The notes: generated by a model not told the origin, from the sequence alone. DNA of 64,000 nucleotides from an uncultured Bacteroidota bacterium (GCA_903853805.1 CAINUN010000050.1:1-64000); one strand, 5' to 3'. Positions 1 through 10,799 are shown, counted from the first letter of the stretch. Made by a program: numbers and translations.

Positions 1-212
1 CTCTCCACACCATTTGCATAATCATTCACAGTTGTAAAAGGGATAGTTACTGTTCCACCTGTTGCAGAACCATTACCAGTGAAAGTGATTTCAAGAGCAT
101 TTGATAAAGCCAATTGAACGGTTTGTGAAGCGGTTCCAGAAGCATTTGATTGTGCGAAAGAAGCTGATGCGAAACCAAGGATTGCTGTAGCAGCGATGAT
201 AATTTTTTTCAT
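1..212 (-). CDS. secreted protein with signal peptide, C-terminally truncated by window edge
   Basis: Reverse strand reads MKKIIIAATAILGFASASFAQSNASGTASQTVQLALSNALEITFTGNG...; classic signal peptide ending in FAQ. Confidence 0.65.
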   Translation of the reverse strand, partial: MKKIIIAATAILGFASASFAQSNASGTASQTVQLALSNALEITFTGNGSATGGTVTIPFTTVNDYANGVE

Positions 213-445
213 TTTGTTTGTTTTTGTTTGTTTGTTTAAAAATTGTTTTTGTTTGTTAGCCGTGGCATTTCGCGTAAGCCGTTTCTGTTTGTTTTGATGA
301 TGCAAAGATGCGGTGGGGTTTCACTTCCTGCAACACAATTCAAGGGCTTAACACGGGTTTTGTAAGCGCGTAACAAGTCGTTAAGAAATGGGATTAGCTC
401 TTTTTGTCTCTTTTTCATTGGAGAAACCAACCTATTTTTGCCTCT

Positions 446-1903
446 ATGACTCTGCAAGCGCCTACACACATCAGCAATTACATTGGTGGAAATTTTCAAG
501 CTCCTTTGAGTGGAAAATATATAGATAACATCAATCCTGCTACAGGTGAGGTGTATGGACAAATTCCAGACAGTAATGAACAAGATGTACAGGCTGCATA
601 TGAAGCGGCTGCAGCGGCTTTTCCTGCTTGGAGTAAAACTTCCGCAGAAGAAAGGTTTAAGGTATTGAACAGAATTGCTGAGTTGATTGATGCTAATCTT
701 GATTCGCTTGCACTTGCAGAAACCAATGATAATGGCAAACCACTTTGGTTGAGTATGAACGTGGATATTCCTCGCGCATCTTCCAACTTCCGTTTTTTTG
801 CAACTGGATTAATACACTTCAGCACTGACAGTCATCACATGGAAGACAAGGCAATCAATTACACCCTTCGTCAACCTATTGGTGTAGTGGGTTGCATCTC
901 TCCTTGGAATCTTCCCCTTTATTTATTCACCTGGAAAATAGCGCCTGCATTGGCAACTGGAAACTGTGTGGTTGCTAAACCAAGTGAAGTGACGCCAATG
1001 ACCAGTTATTTACTCTCTGTTATTTGCAAAGAAGCTGGCTTGCCCGACGGTGTGTTGAATATTATTCATGGTGCAGGTCCAAATTGTGGCAGTGCGATAG
1101 TGAAACATCCGAATATCAAAGCTATTTCATTTACAGGAAGCACGCGTGCAGGAAAGGATATTGCATCGATTGCTGCTCCTATGTTCAAAAAAATTTCGTT
1201 GGAACTTGGTGGTAAAAACCCAAACATTATTTTCGATGATTGTAATTGGGAGAAGATGATGCGCACAACGGTGCAAAGTTCTTTTGCTAATCAAGGACAA
1301 ATTTGTCTTTGTGGTAGCCGAATTTTGATTCAAGAAACTATCTATGAAAAATTCAAGGAAGAATTTATTGCTAAAGTGAAAAAACTAACCGTTGGTGACC
1401 CGCTCAATGAAGCATCGAAACAAGGTGCCGTGGTTAGTAAATTGCACTTTGATAAGGTGATGAGTTGTATTGAATTGGCAAAGCAGGAAGGGGGGAGAAT
1501 TTTATTGGGTGGCAATGCCATACATCCTGAAGAAAGATGTGTGAATGGCTATTTTATTGAACCAACAATCATTGAAGGTCTTGGGGCAAATTGCCGTACT
1601 AACATGGAAGAAATTTTTGGACCTGTCGTAACACTTCAGTCATTTAAAACAGAGGAAGAAGCACTTGCTCTTGCCAATGCTTCTGATTATGGATTGAGCG
1701 CAACTATATGGACACAAGACATCACACGCGCCAATAGAATAGCCGCCAAAGTTTATAGCGGAATTATTTGGGTGAACTGTTGGTTGTTGCGCGATTTGCG
1801 CACACCATTTGGTGGCTTTAAAAATTCAGGAGTCGGTCGTGAAGGTGGCTGGGAAGCAATGCGTTTTTTTACTGAGCCCAAGAATGTGTGCATTGAATTA
1901 TAA
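446..1903 (+). CDS. aldehyde dehydrogenase (2-aminomuconic/2-hydroxymuconic semialdehyde dehydrogenase-like)
   Basis: ORF with ALDH motifs ISPWNLPLYL, FTGSTRAGKDI, LELGGKNP, NQGQICLCGSR, EEIFGPVV; ATG at 446 preferred over ORF start 404. Confidence 0.85.
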   Translation: MTLQAPTHISNYIGGNFQAPLSGKYIDNINPATGEVYGQIPDSNEQDVQAAYEAAAAAFPAWSKTSAEERFKVLNRIAELIDANLDSLALAETNDNGKPLWLSMNVDIPRASSNFRFFATGLIHFSTDSHHMEDKAINYTLRQPIGVVGCISPWNLPLYLFTWKIAPALATGNCVVAKPSEVTPMTSYLLSVICKEAGLPDGVLNIIHGAGPNCGSAIVKHPNIKAISFTGSTRAGKDIASIAAPMFKKISLELGGKNPNIIFDDCNWEKMMRTTVQSSFANQGQICLCGSRILIQETIYEKFKEEFIAKVKKLTVGDPLNEASKQGAVVSKLHFDKVMSCIELAKQEGGRILLGGNAIHPEERCVNGYFIEPTIIEGLGANCRTNMEEIFGPVVTLQSFKTEEEALALANASDYGLSATIWTQDITRANRIAAKVYSGIIWVNCWLLRDLRTPFGGFKNSGVGREGGWEAMRFFTEPKNVCIEL

Positions 1904-1907
1904 GGCT

Positions 1908-2642
1908 TCAATGAAGTATTGTTTGCAGCACGCGCAATGATTTAATCTCTCCAAGATGCTGACAATAATGATGTAAAAACGCTAGGTACCACTCTAATAA
2001 TTGAAGCCTTGTTTGTGAATTCAATTCAACTTTGTGTAGCTCTTGAAATGAGTTTATTATTAAAACCTCACTCAATTGTTTTGCTGTTACTTGGTTTACT
2101 AATGGTTCTGACGCAGGCAATTGTGCTGAAAAACCACCTTCTTGAATATTTAGATGCGGCGTTTCTTCTGTATAATTTCCTTTGATTTCATAACCTAACA
2201 TTTTACTGCAATTAGCAATAAAATAAATCGGTAAGTTGGCAATTTCATTCACATTTGATTGGTCCAACTGGATAAAATATTGTTGACAAAAGGCAAACAT
2301 TTCAGGTATAGGTGCCTGTTGGGGCAAAATGCGTAACAAAAATTCAATTGAGAATAGCGCTACACTATTGATAATGACTTGTTCTTGTACCTGTTGGTAA
2401 ATGTAAGTTGCCTGATATTCTCTTAGGTACTGCAGATTTTGATTAGGATTGTGATAGACAACTAGGTCAATTAATGAAGCTGGCTGTAAAAAAGCAGTTT
2501 TATTCTGCTTTGATTTTTGTGAACGGACCCCTTTTATGATGTATGATTGAACCCCGAAATTATTCGTAAAAATTGTAGTGATTAAACTTGTTTCTCCATA
2601 TTTAATGGACCGAAGAACGATACCTTGTGTTTGTTGCAACAT
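1908..2642 (-). CDS. recO: DNA repair protein RecO
   Basis: N-term MLQQTQGIVLRSIKYGETSLITTIFT typical of RecO OB fold. Confidence 0.88.
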   Translation of the reverse strand: MLQQTQGIVLRSIKYGETSLITTIFTNNFGVQSYIIKGVRSQKSKQNKTAFLQPASLIDLVVYHNPNQNLQYLREYQATYIYQQVQEQVIINSVALFSIEFLLRILPQQAPIPEMFAFCQQYFIQLDQSNVNEIANLPIYFIANCSKMLGYEIKGNYTEETPHLNIQEGGFSAQLPASEPLVNQVTAKQLSEVLIINSFQELHKVELNSQTRLQLLEWYLAFLHHYCQHLGEIKSLRVLQTILH

Positions 2643-2647
2643 AATTC

Positions 2648-4900
2648 TTATTCCATAAAAACAAGCTTGCCGGCAAAGGTTTCAGAACCATCTTTATTGG
2701 TAACAAAAATGAGGTAAACACCACTTTGTGGGCGATGCCCAGTATAATCTTTACCATTCCAAACTGCTTGCCCACCTAATGCCTGTGTTCTGTAAATCAA
2801 TTGCCCTGTAACGTCTGTGATTTTCACATCACCATTCGAAACCAATCCTTTGATTGCTATTGTGCCACCATAACCAGATGGAATTGGGCTAGGATAAGTA
2901 GTCACATTACTATTGGTCTCACCACCTTCAGTTGCCGTACTTCGAAATGAAACAAGCCCTTGGGAAGTACCAATAAATACTTCACCCGTGACAGGATCAA
3001 TCGCAATTTTTTGAATCAAGTTAGTAGGAAGAGGACTGTTATCGACTGTAAATCTGTAAATGATTTTATCGCCGGTAGCGCTAATGAGCCAAACACCATT
3101 GGCTGTGCCAACCCATTTTCTATTTGCACCATCAACGGCTAATGCTTTTACATTTTCATTTTGAAAAAGATAACCAGCAAATTGATCGTATTGAACAATA
3201 GGTCTATCAATTTGACAGCTACCTTCAATCATTTGTCCTGGACAATTGATGACACCAATTCCATCTGAAGTTCCAAACCAAATTGCTCCATCTTTATCTT
3301 TTACAAGACAATTCACGGAGCTACTAATAGATGATGTTGTGACTCTTAAGTAGGCATCGTCATTGGTGTTTTCGGTAGTATAATTGTCATTATAAACAGC
3401 CAAACCAGTTCCAGGAATGATGTACCATTTTTGGTTATAATCATCTACTATTGGAAAGCCTGCATATTGTCCATTTGCGGCCCCAGCAAATTTCATAAAA
3501 TTGCCTGTCTGTGTTTTTACATACAATTCATGTGGAGCGCCTGAAATAGTAAACCATAAATTACCATTGTAATCAAAAGTAAGTCCTGACACACGGTAAG
3601 AAGTTGTATCTCCATTAGTGGGCTCCATCACACCATTGTACTTTATGAGATCATAACCAGCTCCATCAGCATGCAATTTTAAGATGCCATTTCTGAACGA
3701 ACCTACATACAAACTGCCGTCGTATGGATCTTTGGCTAAAGAAGAAAAATCGGTCAAATCGTGAAGACCCCAATCAGTGCTTTCGTTGTATATCTTCCAC
3801 TTATCGTTTTGGTAATGGGAAAATCCTTTTAAATTGAACAGGTAGGTCCAATTATCATTGAATCCGCCATGAGCAACCCAAACATCTCCATTAAAAGGAA
3901 GGATATCAAAAGAACTATAAGTGGCTGGACCTTCAGGATGAATGCCATCATTGGTACTGTTTCCATTCCGTTTTCCTAAACCAGAAAAAGCATCTGAAAT
4001 CCAGATATTATCATCTGCTGTTTTCATCGTTCTTACTGGCTTCCCTTTAGTTGAAAATGAGTCCACCATTTGGTAATCGCTATTCAAAACATGAACAACT
4101 CCATTAAACTGTGCGTCACGGTATTCGTTTATAAAGATTTTCGAATCTATCGAATCTATCCTTGTGATCGTCCAAGGGCTTGAATAAACTAAAGCAAGTG
4201 TATCGTTAAGGAGTGTAAAGAGGCTATCCTTGGTATTGATAAGGGTTTTGTTGTTTGCAGTTGTGATGTAAGTGAAATTGTTTTTCGATGTGAGTTTTTG
4301 CCAAGAAGAAAAAGCCTGAAGGTTTGGATTATTTTTGTTGGCTTTAAAGACTCCTTTATCTGTTATTGCAAATAAATAGCCAAGAGCTTCTGTCATCGAA
4401 AAGATTTCAATGTTCTGATTATTGCTTATGAAAGAATAGGTTTCTTTTACTTCCTTTTTTATAAGGTTAATAACTACAATGCCAAAACTTGTAGAGAGGT
4501 AAGCCATGCCATCTTTTACAAACAAGTTATTTACTCTTTTCAGGCCTGTTATGCTTTTCAGCTTGATGTCGGGTAAATTGAAAAAGGTTTCGTTTTTAAA
4601 AAAGTCAATATTACAGTTGTTGTAAACCAAAATTGTGTATCCTGAAACGGGATCGTAATCCACAAGATTCATCCCAACATCCGACATCCCTTCTACTTTA
4701 CTATATGCAGCTGTTTCATTTGTTGCAAGATTATAGGCATAAAAACTTTGGTCGGATATCGCAAAAAGGGAAGTGCCATTTGTAGCAGCACTAATTGCAT
4801 TGTTGTATGGAAGAAACGAACGCCAAAAACCGATTGGTTTTATTTGGGCTTGAGCGATAGATGTTAACAGTAAGAAGACTAAAACAACTTTTGATTTCAT
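2648..4900 (-). CDS. porZ: PorZ-like type IX secretion beta-propeller protein with T9SS C-terminal sorting domain
   Basis: Signal peptide, two-component-regulator-like propeller repeats, C-term GVYLIFVTNKDGSETFAGKLVFME; adjacent to recO. Confidence 0.75.
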   Translation of the reverse strand: MKSKVVLVFLLLTSIAQAQIKPIGFWRSFLPYNNAISAATNGTSLFAISDQSFYAYNLATNETAAYSKVEGMSDVGMNLVDYDPVSGYTILVYNNCNIDFFKNETFFNLPDIKLKSITGLKRVNNLFVKDGMAYLSTSFGIVVINLIKKEVKETYSFISNNQNIEIFSMTEALGYLFAITDKGVFKANKNNPNLQAFSSWQKLTSKNNFTYITTANNKTLINTKDSLFTLLNDTLALVYSSPWTITRIDSIDSKIFINEYRDAQFNGVVHVLNSDYQMVDSFSTKGKPVRTMKTADDNIWISDAFSGLGKRNGNSTNDGIHPEGPATYSSFDILPFNGDVWVAHGGFNDNWTYLFNLKGFSHYQNDKWKIYNESTDWGLHDLTDFSSLAKDPYDGSLYVGSFRNGILKLHADGAGYDLIKYNGVMEPTNGDTTSYRVSGLTFDYNGNLWFTISGAPHELYVKTQTGNFMKFAGAANGQYAGFPIVDDYNQKWYIIPGTGLAVYNDNYTTENTNDDAYLRVTTSSISSSVNCLVKDKDGAIWFGTSDGIGVINCPGQMIEGSCQIDRPIVQYDQFAGYLFQNENVKALAVDGANRKWVGTANGVWLISATGDKIIYRFTVDNSPLPTNLIQKIAIDPVTGEVFIGTSQGLVSFRSTATEGGETNSNVTTYPSPIPSGYGGTIAIKGLVSNGDVKITDVTGQLIYRTQALGGQAVWNGKDYTGHRPQSGVYLIFVTNKDGSETFAGKLVFME

Positions 4901-4949
4901 AAAACTTAAGGTTGATAAAAGTAAGGATAATAACGCCCGAATGGACTCC

Positions 4950-5513
4950 TTATTGTTTCAAAAGAAATTCTATTGTTTTCGGAAAGAAAAAATGTTCTAG
5001 ATGATGAATTTTCTCTGCAAGGCTGTTAGCATCCTCCTGCTCTTCAACTTTGCATCTTGCCTGAACAATAATATCACCACTGTCATATATTTCGTTGACA
5101 AAGTGAATCGTGATGCCGCTTTCTTTTTTATCTGCTTTCAATACAGCATCGTGAACATGATGTCCGTACATTCCTTTGCCTCCAAATTCGGGTAAAAGTG
5201 CCGGATGTATATTGATGATTTTTAGAGGAAAAGCCTTCACTAAACCTTCTGGAATTTTCCATAAAAAACCAGCGAGCACTATTAATGATGGATTGAATGA
5301 TTGAATTTTTTGTGCAAATTCTTGAGAATGAAATAGTTCTTTATCGACTACAATAGATGGAATATTTTCTTTAGCAGCAATATCCAAAACGCCTGCATCT
5401 TTTTTGTTGGAAACAATTAAGGCTATGGAGGCAAAAGACTTTTCTTTTAAATAGTCGATGATGGCTGCGGCATTACTTCCTTTTCCAGAAGCAAAGATGA
5501 TGATGTTGTGCAT
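4950..5513 (-). CDS. purN: phosphoribosylglycinamide formyltransferase
   Basis: IIIFASGKGSNAAAIIDYLK, INIHPALLPEFGGKGMYGHHVHDAVL motifs. Confidence 0.92.
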   Translation of the reverse strand: MHNIIIFASGKGSNAAAIIDYLKEKSFASIALIVSNKKDAGVLDIAAKENIPSIVVDKELFHSQEFAQKIQSFNPSLIVLAGFLWKIPEGLVKAFPLKIINIHPALLPEFGGKGMYGHHVHDAVLKADKKESGITIHFVNEIYDSGDIIVQARCKVEEQEDANSLAEKIHHLEHFFFPKTIEFLLKQ

Positions 5514-5595
5514 GATATTTACGCGAACAGAATTGCTTGTAAAGGCAAAAATATTTTTTAAACAACAGGTTTCCCTAATTTTATTTCAGAAAATA

Positions 5596-5988
5596 ATGAG
5601 TAACAAGCAACTTAGAATTGACAAATACCTTTGGGCTATCCGTATTTTTAAAACACGGACCCAAGCCTCAGATGCTATTGATGCTGGAAAGGTCAAGCAA
5701 AACGGACAATCCGTTAAGCCTTCAAAAGCAGTAAATATTGGTGATCACTTCGACATCAAAACCCCTGCAAGAAAATGGACCATAGAAGTTACCGGACTTT
5801 TACAACAACGTATGGGCTATGAAGATGCTCTCAAAAACTATATTGACTTAACTACGGAAGAAGACAAACTATTGAATCAACAATTATCATCGAGTTTCTT
5901 CACAGGTAAACGCATGAGCAAAACAGGTCGTCCAACAAAAAAACAAAGACGCGACTTGAATACGTTTCATGAGGATGACGATAGTTGA
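5596..5988 (+). CDS. S4-domain RNA-binding protein (Hsp15-like heat shock protein)
   Basis: MSNKQLRIDKYLWAIRIFKTRTQASDAIDAGKVKQNGQSVKPSKAVNIGD; S4 domain. Confidence 0.85.
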   Translation: MSNKQLRIDKYLWAIRIFKTRTQASDAIDAGKVKQNGQSVKPSKAVNIGDHFDIKTPARKWTIEVTGLLQQRMGYEDALKNYIDLTTEEDKLLNQQLSSSFFTGKRMSKTGRPTKKQRRDLNTFHEDDDS

Positions 5989-6157
5989 ATACAAACATGT
6001 TTCAGCAAGAAATCCCTTCTAGTCCTTAAGATTATCTCGCGTGGAAACAATGAAAAGTCATCTTATCAACAATGCCTCATAAGTAAGAGGCAGCCTTCAA
6101 TAAAAAGAAACAACAGCCTTTTATACTCAAAACCCTTGGCTTCTGCCAAAGGATACT

Positions 6158-6910
6158 TTATGCATCCACCTTCGCTACAGCCATTGCATTGTATGCCCCA
6201 TTGTTCGATAAGTAATGTATGTTGTTTACTTCTTGGTAAAACGTAATGCCAACACATATGAACCAAGGGTTAGATTGCATATCAGACAAAATAAAGCCCA
6301 GTTTTAGCGGTGGTATTGTAGTGCTTGAAAAAGCCAAAAAATCGCTGTAGCAATTGTTTGCTGCATATTGCCCTTTCTCGAAATCAATGCTGGCAATTAC
6401 AAATACAAAACGAAAATGAGTGGCGCCATTCGGTGCTACTATCCTTTCTGAAGGAACAAATGCTGGCAATTCAATACCCGATATGCCTGTTGCTTTATCA
6501 GCAGTAATTGCAAACGGAACAAAAAGTATGCTTTCTAATGTGGTATTTTTATTGAAATTAAACCCCTCCATCAACTTGGCATTATCATAAAGAAGCCTTC
6601 TTTGACCTCTTGGATTCACCGCATCGGTCTTTACCATTTTTAACATTACTTGGACCAATCTTGAAAACATTCGAAAATCGGCAATGGTCAATGCTACAGA
6701 TTGAAAAGCCGTATGGAAAAGCTTTGCTGCTTTGACCGATTTCCCAAATTCCCGATTATTTTCTCTTGCTCTTTCAAAAGCAGGGTCGTTAGCAAAACGA
6801 TGGGCTGAAATACTTGATTTTCGTTTGATGAAATGACCCTCTTTCAATTTGTAGTAAGTGATGTTCCCTAACGTTCCTTCAATAGGAAGAATGCCTTTTT
6901 GCTTTGCCAT
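6158..6910 (-). CDS. hypothetical protein, 250 aa
   Basis: Long ORF with ATG start; MAKQKGILPIEGTLGNITYYKLKEGHFIKRK. Confidence 0.7.
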   Translation of the reverse strand: MAKQKGILPIEGTLGNITYYKLKEGHFIKRKSSISAHRFANDPAFERARENNREFGKSVKAAKLFHTAFQSVALTIADFRMFSRLVQVMLKMVKTDAVNPRGQRRLLYDNAKLMEGFNFNKNTTLESILFVPFAITADKATGISGIELPAFVPSERIVAPNGATHFRFVFVIASIDFEKGQYAANNCYSDFLAFSSTTIPPLKLGFILSDMQSNPWFICVGITFYQEVNNIHYLSNNGAYNAMAVAKVDA

Positions 6911-7323
6911 ATTGTTTTTTTAATTCTTTAGAATTGCACCCCATTTTTTTACTAATTATCAGATGAAATAATCAATGTTTGGAGTATTCATGACAAAGAA
7001 ACGATCCTTAAAAAGCCTAACGGGGTTACAGGGGTTACGTAATGTGCCTAAAACACCTTACAGGAAAGGGTTTCCATTTTCAATAATTTCCGAAATCATT
7101 TAATTTTAAGTTGTAACCCTTTATATTGTGATGAGCAAAACAGCATAAAGCTCTAAAAGTTTATTTGCATCATTATTTCATTACACTTTCCCTACACCAA
7201 GTACGGGGTAAGTACGGGGTAAGTATAGGGGAGCTATACCATTCATGGTTTTTGTTGCATGATTTAGTCCTAGTCATTTTACTATTGGTTGCATTGCAAA
7301 CGCGCACTTGGTGGTCTATACTA

Positions 7324-7370
7324 TAGCTAACCATAGTTACCATATAGACAAATCGTTCTATGTAAATTTG
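7324..7370 (+). promoter_or_regulatory. Palindrome site 1 (TAGCTA-ACCA-TAGTTA) + 23 bp + -7 box TAAATTTG, upstream of TPR kinase
   Basis: Read directly; palindrome 7324-7339, -7 box 7363-7370. Confidence 0.75.
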
Positions 7371-7408
7371 CCTTTGTTCAAACTATAGAAATTTACTTGT
7401 TTTATTTT

Positions 7409-9550
7409 ATGATTCGTATTAAGACTTTTATTGGTAAATATATCTACTTAGCTGTTTTTTTACTTTCTCTCTTCTTCATTAATTGCAATACCAAAACAAA
7501 ATCACTACAAATTAAGCCCTATGATAGTTTAGGGGTTGCCCTAGATTCTGGTTTTCGAATGTCGCAAAGAGGAGAAGAGACTGCATCTATTAACTATATC
7601 AAGAGTATTTTAAACAGAAAAAGACTAAACTATTTTGATCAATATTGGTTGTATAGCTTTATTGCCGATAATTATACTTATCGTATTAGAAATAACGATT
7701 CTGCAAAATACTATTGGCGTTTAATGCTTTCATTTATTGATGACAAAGAAATAAATGATACTATTAATCAAATGCGTGCTAATGTTTATAATGGGTTAGG
7801 GATAATTTATAATAGGGAGCAAAATTTCGACTCACCCATCATGTATTATGACAATGGGTTAGAGATATTAAAGGATTCTAAAGATTCGATATTTCATGCT
7901 ATTTACTTAAGGAGAATTGCAATGACTTATTATCAGCAAGAACTTTATGAAAAAGCAAGCTGTTTATTTATTGAATCTTTAATATGTTTACAACCCAGTA
8001 TAGCTAATTTAAAAGAGCAAAATATAAATAGGACTAAAGATAATAATTATTTTAGAGATACCTATATTGCTCAGGAAGTTATAGACAATATAGGTTTGTG
8101 CTATTACAATTTAAGAAATTATGACACCGCTATTTATTATTATCGAAAATGTATAGACTTTATTAATTGTTATGCACCCTTATTTCCAATAAATAAAGAA
8201 GGCTGGCAGGGAGCAAAAGGAGTTGTATTTGATAATATAGCAACTTCATTCGAAGCCATAAAAAAAGATGATTCTGCATTATATTATTACCAACAATCTT
8301 TGAGTATTTCAGATAGCCTTGTTGGCGATAACTTTGAAAACATGAGCACTAAAATTAAGTTATTTAATTTTTATGTCAAGAATAAAAATCTAGCCAAAGC
8401 AAAAATACTGTATAATGATATTGAATCCTTAGTAAAGAATAGCACACTCAGTCATCATGATAAATTGCGCCTACTCTTTGCAACATCTCAATATTATCAA
8501 TTGACGGGAGCTAAAGAATTGGCATACGATTATTTAATTCAATGGAAGCTAGAAAATGAAAAATATGAAATCGACCTGAATAAATCTGTAAACAATCAAT
8601 TGCTCGAAAATATCAATCAATATGAAAGTGATTTAAAGATAAAAGAACTAAAAATCAAAGCACTTAGTACAAATCAAAGGTTTATTTTCTTTTCAGGATT
8701 CATGCTCTTGATTATATTAATTTTCATTTGCTACTTTTATTTCAACCAAAGATTAATGAAGCAGCTTCAATCCCATATTGAAGCTAAAGAAATATTATTA
8801 TTACAATTAGAAAATGAAAAGAAAACACAAGAAGTTTTAGCAAATAAATTTGCGATAAAGAATCTAGAAAAAGATTTTTTAATAAGAAGTGTAGTGCATG
8901 ATTTATTAAACCCTCTTGCAGGTATTATGCTAAACATAGAAATTCATGAACTAAAGCAAAGCATATCTCAATCGCACGATGACTTATTAAATAAAATCAA
9001 GGGGATGGTAAGCAATATGATTATTATTTGTAACGATATGATTGATTTTAGTAGCAATAAAACTTTTAACTTAACCTTTGTAATAGATAATCTTATTAAG
9101 ACCGTCTCGGAAGCTGTAGAAAATATCAAACCAATTACTGAAAACAAAAAACAAACGGTAAATATACTTACTGAAAACAACAATGAAATTATTAGCTCAT
9201 ATGACTCTGAAAAAATAATAAGATTGCTGGTAAATTTATTAAACAATGCCAGTAAATTTAGCAAAGTAGGCGGGCAGATTGACATTCATATTTTTGATCA
9301 AAAAAATAAAGTAATAATTAAAGTATCCGATCATGGCGTTGGAATGCCAGTTTCAATATTAGATAAAATATTTTCACAACAAGAAGTAGTGGGGTCTCTT
9401 GGCACTTCAGGAGAAAAATCGAATGGGATTGGACTATATATATGCAAACAAATTGTTACTGCCCATAATGGAATAATTGAAGTGGACAGCAAGTTGGGTG
9501 AAGGCACTAGCTTTACCATCACACTGCCTAAGCACAAAACTATTGACTAG
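7409..9550 (+). CDS. TPR-repeat membrane sensor histidine kinase
   Basis: Signal/lipobox-like N-term, TPR-like helices, TM FIFFSGFMLLIILIFICYFYF, H-box VVHDLLNPLAGI, N/G boxes LLNNASKF, GVGMP, GIGLYICKQI. Confidence 0.9.
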   Translation: MIRIKTFIGKYIYLAVFLLSLFFINCNTKTKSLQIKPYDSLGVALDSGFRMSQRGEETASINYIKSILNRKRLNYFDQYWLYSFIADNYTYRIRNNDSAKYYWRLMLSFIDDKEINDTINQMRANVYNGLGIIYNREQNFDSPIMYYDNGLEILKDSKDSIFHAIYLRRIAMTYYQQELYEKASCLFIESLICLQPSIANLKEQNINRTKDNNYFRDTYIAQEVIDNIGLCYYNLRNYDTAIYYYRKCIDFINCYAPLFPINKEGWQGAKGVVFDNIATSFEAIKKDDSALYYYQQSLSISDSLVGDNFENMSTKIKLFNFYVKNKNLAKAKILYNDIESLVKNSTLSHHDKLRLLFATSQYYQLTGAKELAYDYLIQWKLENEKYEIDLNKSVNNQLLENINQYESDLKIKELKIKALSTNQRFIFFSGFMLLIILIFICYFYFNQRLMKQLQSHIEAKEILLLQLENEKKTQEVLANKFAIKNLEKDFLIRSVVHDLLNPLAGIMLNIEIHELKQSISQSHDDLLNKIKGMVSNMIIICNDMIDFSSNKTFNLTFVIDNLIKTVSEAVENIKPITENKKQTVNILTENNNEIISSYDSEKIIRLLVNLLNNASKFSKVGGQIDIHIFDQKNKVIIKVSDHGVGMPVSILDKIFSQQEVVGSLGTSGEKSNGIGLYICKQIVTAHNGIIEVDSKLGEGTSFTITLPKHKTID

Positions 9551-9592
9551 TATATTACCTTATATTCATTCACTACCATATTGAATGTGCAT

Positions 9593-9620
9593 AAAAAAAG
9601 CTCTTGAAAAATCAAGAGCT
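9593..9620 (-). terminator. intrinsic terminator
   Basis: 8-bp stem AGCTCTTG/CAAGAGCT followed by T7 on the minus strand. Confidence 0.8.
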
Positions 9621-9660
9621 AACCAAAAAAATCCGTTTAAATATTATGCCAGATAAACGT
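9593..9660 (-). ncRNA. candidate sRNA 1 (about 65-70 nt)
   Basis: From the site 2 promoter to intrinsic terminator AGCTCTTG-ATTTTT-CAAGAGCT-T7 (minus); contains CGTTTA...TAAACG hairpin; no ORF. Confidence 0.45.
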
Positions 9661-9664
9661 AGTG

Positions 9665-9711
9665 CAATAATAACTTGTACTAAGCCTCTAGAAAATAACT
9701 ATTGATAGTAA
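9665..9711 (-). promoter_or_regulatory. Palindrome site 2 (minus: TTACTA-TCAA-TAGTTA) + 23 bp + -7-like TATTATTG, upstream of candidate sRNA
   Basis: Palindrome 9696-9711, -7 box 9665-9672. Confidence 0.6.
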
Positions 9712-9713
9712 CA

Positions 9714-10796
9714 TTAGTGTTTACTAACGATAAAACTTATTATATTATCTTCCTCTTTTATAGTAAAGTCTAATTCCATTAATGCACATAGTTTTTTAAC
9801 AAGGTATAACCCTATTCCTAAACCAGACATAGCCGATTCGGCATGGAATTTCTTAAATTGTTTAATGTTTGCAACATTCAAATTCAGTGGGCTTTTTACC
9901 TGATTAATGAAAGACAACTCAAAGCCTTGCCCACTCTTTCTTAATGTAATAATTGGACTAGAATCCCCTACGTGAAACTGTATCATGTTATCAATCAACT
10001 CATCAATAATGAGTCGAAGATGTTCACTACTACAGGTACAATCATCCACTTCTTCAGCAATTAATTTTACATGATCTAAATAATGCGTATTATGCATGTT
10101 AAGCTCATCCATAGACTTCACTAGTATATCATGAATATTATTGGATTCTGAAGTGGTTATTTGAATTTCGTTGTTAATATCATTGGCAAGCAATGAATAG
10201 GTTAGTAATTTCTTGGTATTGCGCAACATTCGCTGCCCGGAAACATATATTGAATCAATAAGGACTTTTAATTCAACTAAATGTTCTTCTGGAATTGACA
10301 TTTCCAACATGAAACCGGCAGATAATATGCCATTTAAAGGGGTAAGAAATTCGTGGTTAAAATTATTATTGAGCATTTCAAGCCACTTTTTGCCTACTTC
10401 ATTATTAATAACATTGTTCTCTGTTTCCTTTTTGAGTAATCTAGAATTTACCGCATCTAAAATAGTAGCTATTGAAAACGGCTTGGTTATATAGTCATCT
10501 GCACCAAGATTCATTCCTTTTCTTACATCTTGCTTTTCTGCAAAAGCGGTCAAAAAAATAAACGGTGTTCTTATGTATTTAGGATAGGTTCTAGCAACAT
10601 TTAAAATCTCATATCCATCGATATCGGGTAAATTAATATCGCAAAGAATGAGATCATATTCATTTTCTCGGATGCAATCAAGTGCGGCTCTACCATCAGA
10701 AGCCAAGGTAGCATTGAAGTTGTTTAGTTTCAACATATCCACCAAGCTATTGCCTATATTATATTCGTCTTCAACAATTAGTAAGTTATAATTCAT
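9714..10796 (-). CDS. receiver-histidine kinase hybrid (N-terminal REC, C-terminal HisKA/HATPase)
   Basis: LLIVEDEYNIGNSLVDML...LILCDINLPDIDGYE; NHEFLTPLNGIL; GLGIGLYLVKKL. Confidence 0.88.
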   Translation of the reverse strand: MNYNLLIVEDEYNIGNSLVDMLKLNNFNATLASDGRAALDCIRENEYDLILCDINLPDIDGYEILNVARTYPKYIRTPFIFLTAFAEKQDVRKGMNLGADDYITKPFSIATILDAVNSRLLKKETENNVINNEVGKKWLEMLNNNFNHEFLTPLNGILSAGFMLEMSIPEEHLVELKVLIDSIYVSGQRMLRNTKKLLTYSLLANDINNEIQITTSESNNIHDILVKSMDELNMHNTHYLDHVKLIAEEVDDCTCSSEHLRLIIDELIDNMIQFHVGDSSPIITLRKSGQGFELSFINQVKSPLNLNVANIKQFKKFHAESAMSGLGIGLYLVKKLCALMELDFTIKEEDNIISFIVSKH

Positions 10797-10799
10797 AAT

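Noticed and set aside
7195-7235. Three GTACGGGGTA-like 11-bp direct repeats upstream of the TPR kinase
   Set aside because: Short and partly degenerate; no link to a promoter element could be made.
9593-9620. Terminator hairpin as termination signal of the plus-strand TPR kinase
   Set aside because: The T-run follows the stem only on the minus strand, so it terminates minus-strand transcripts.
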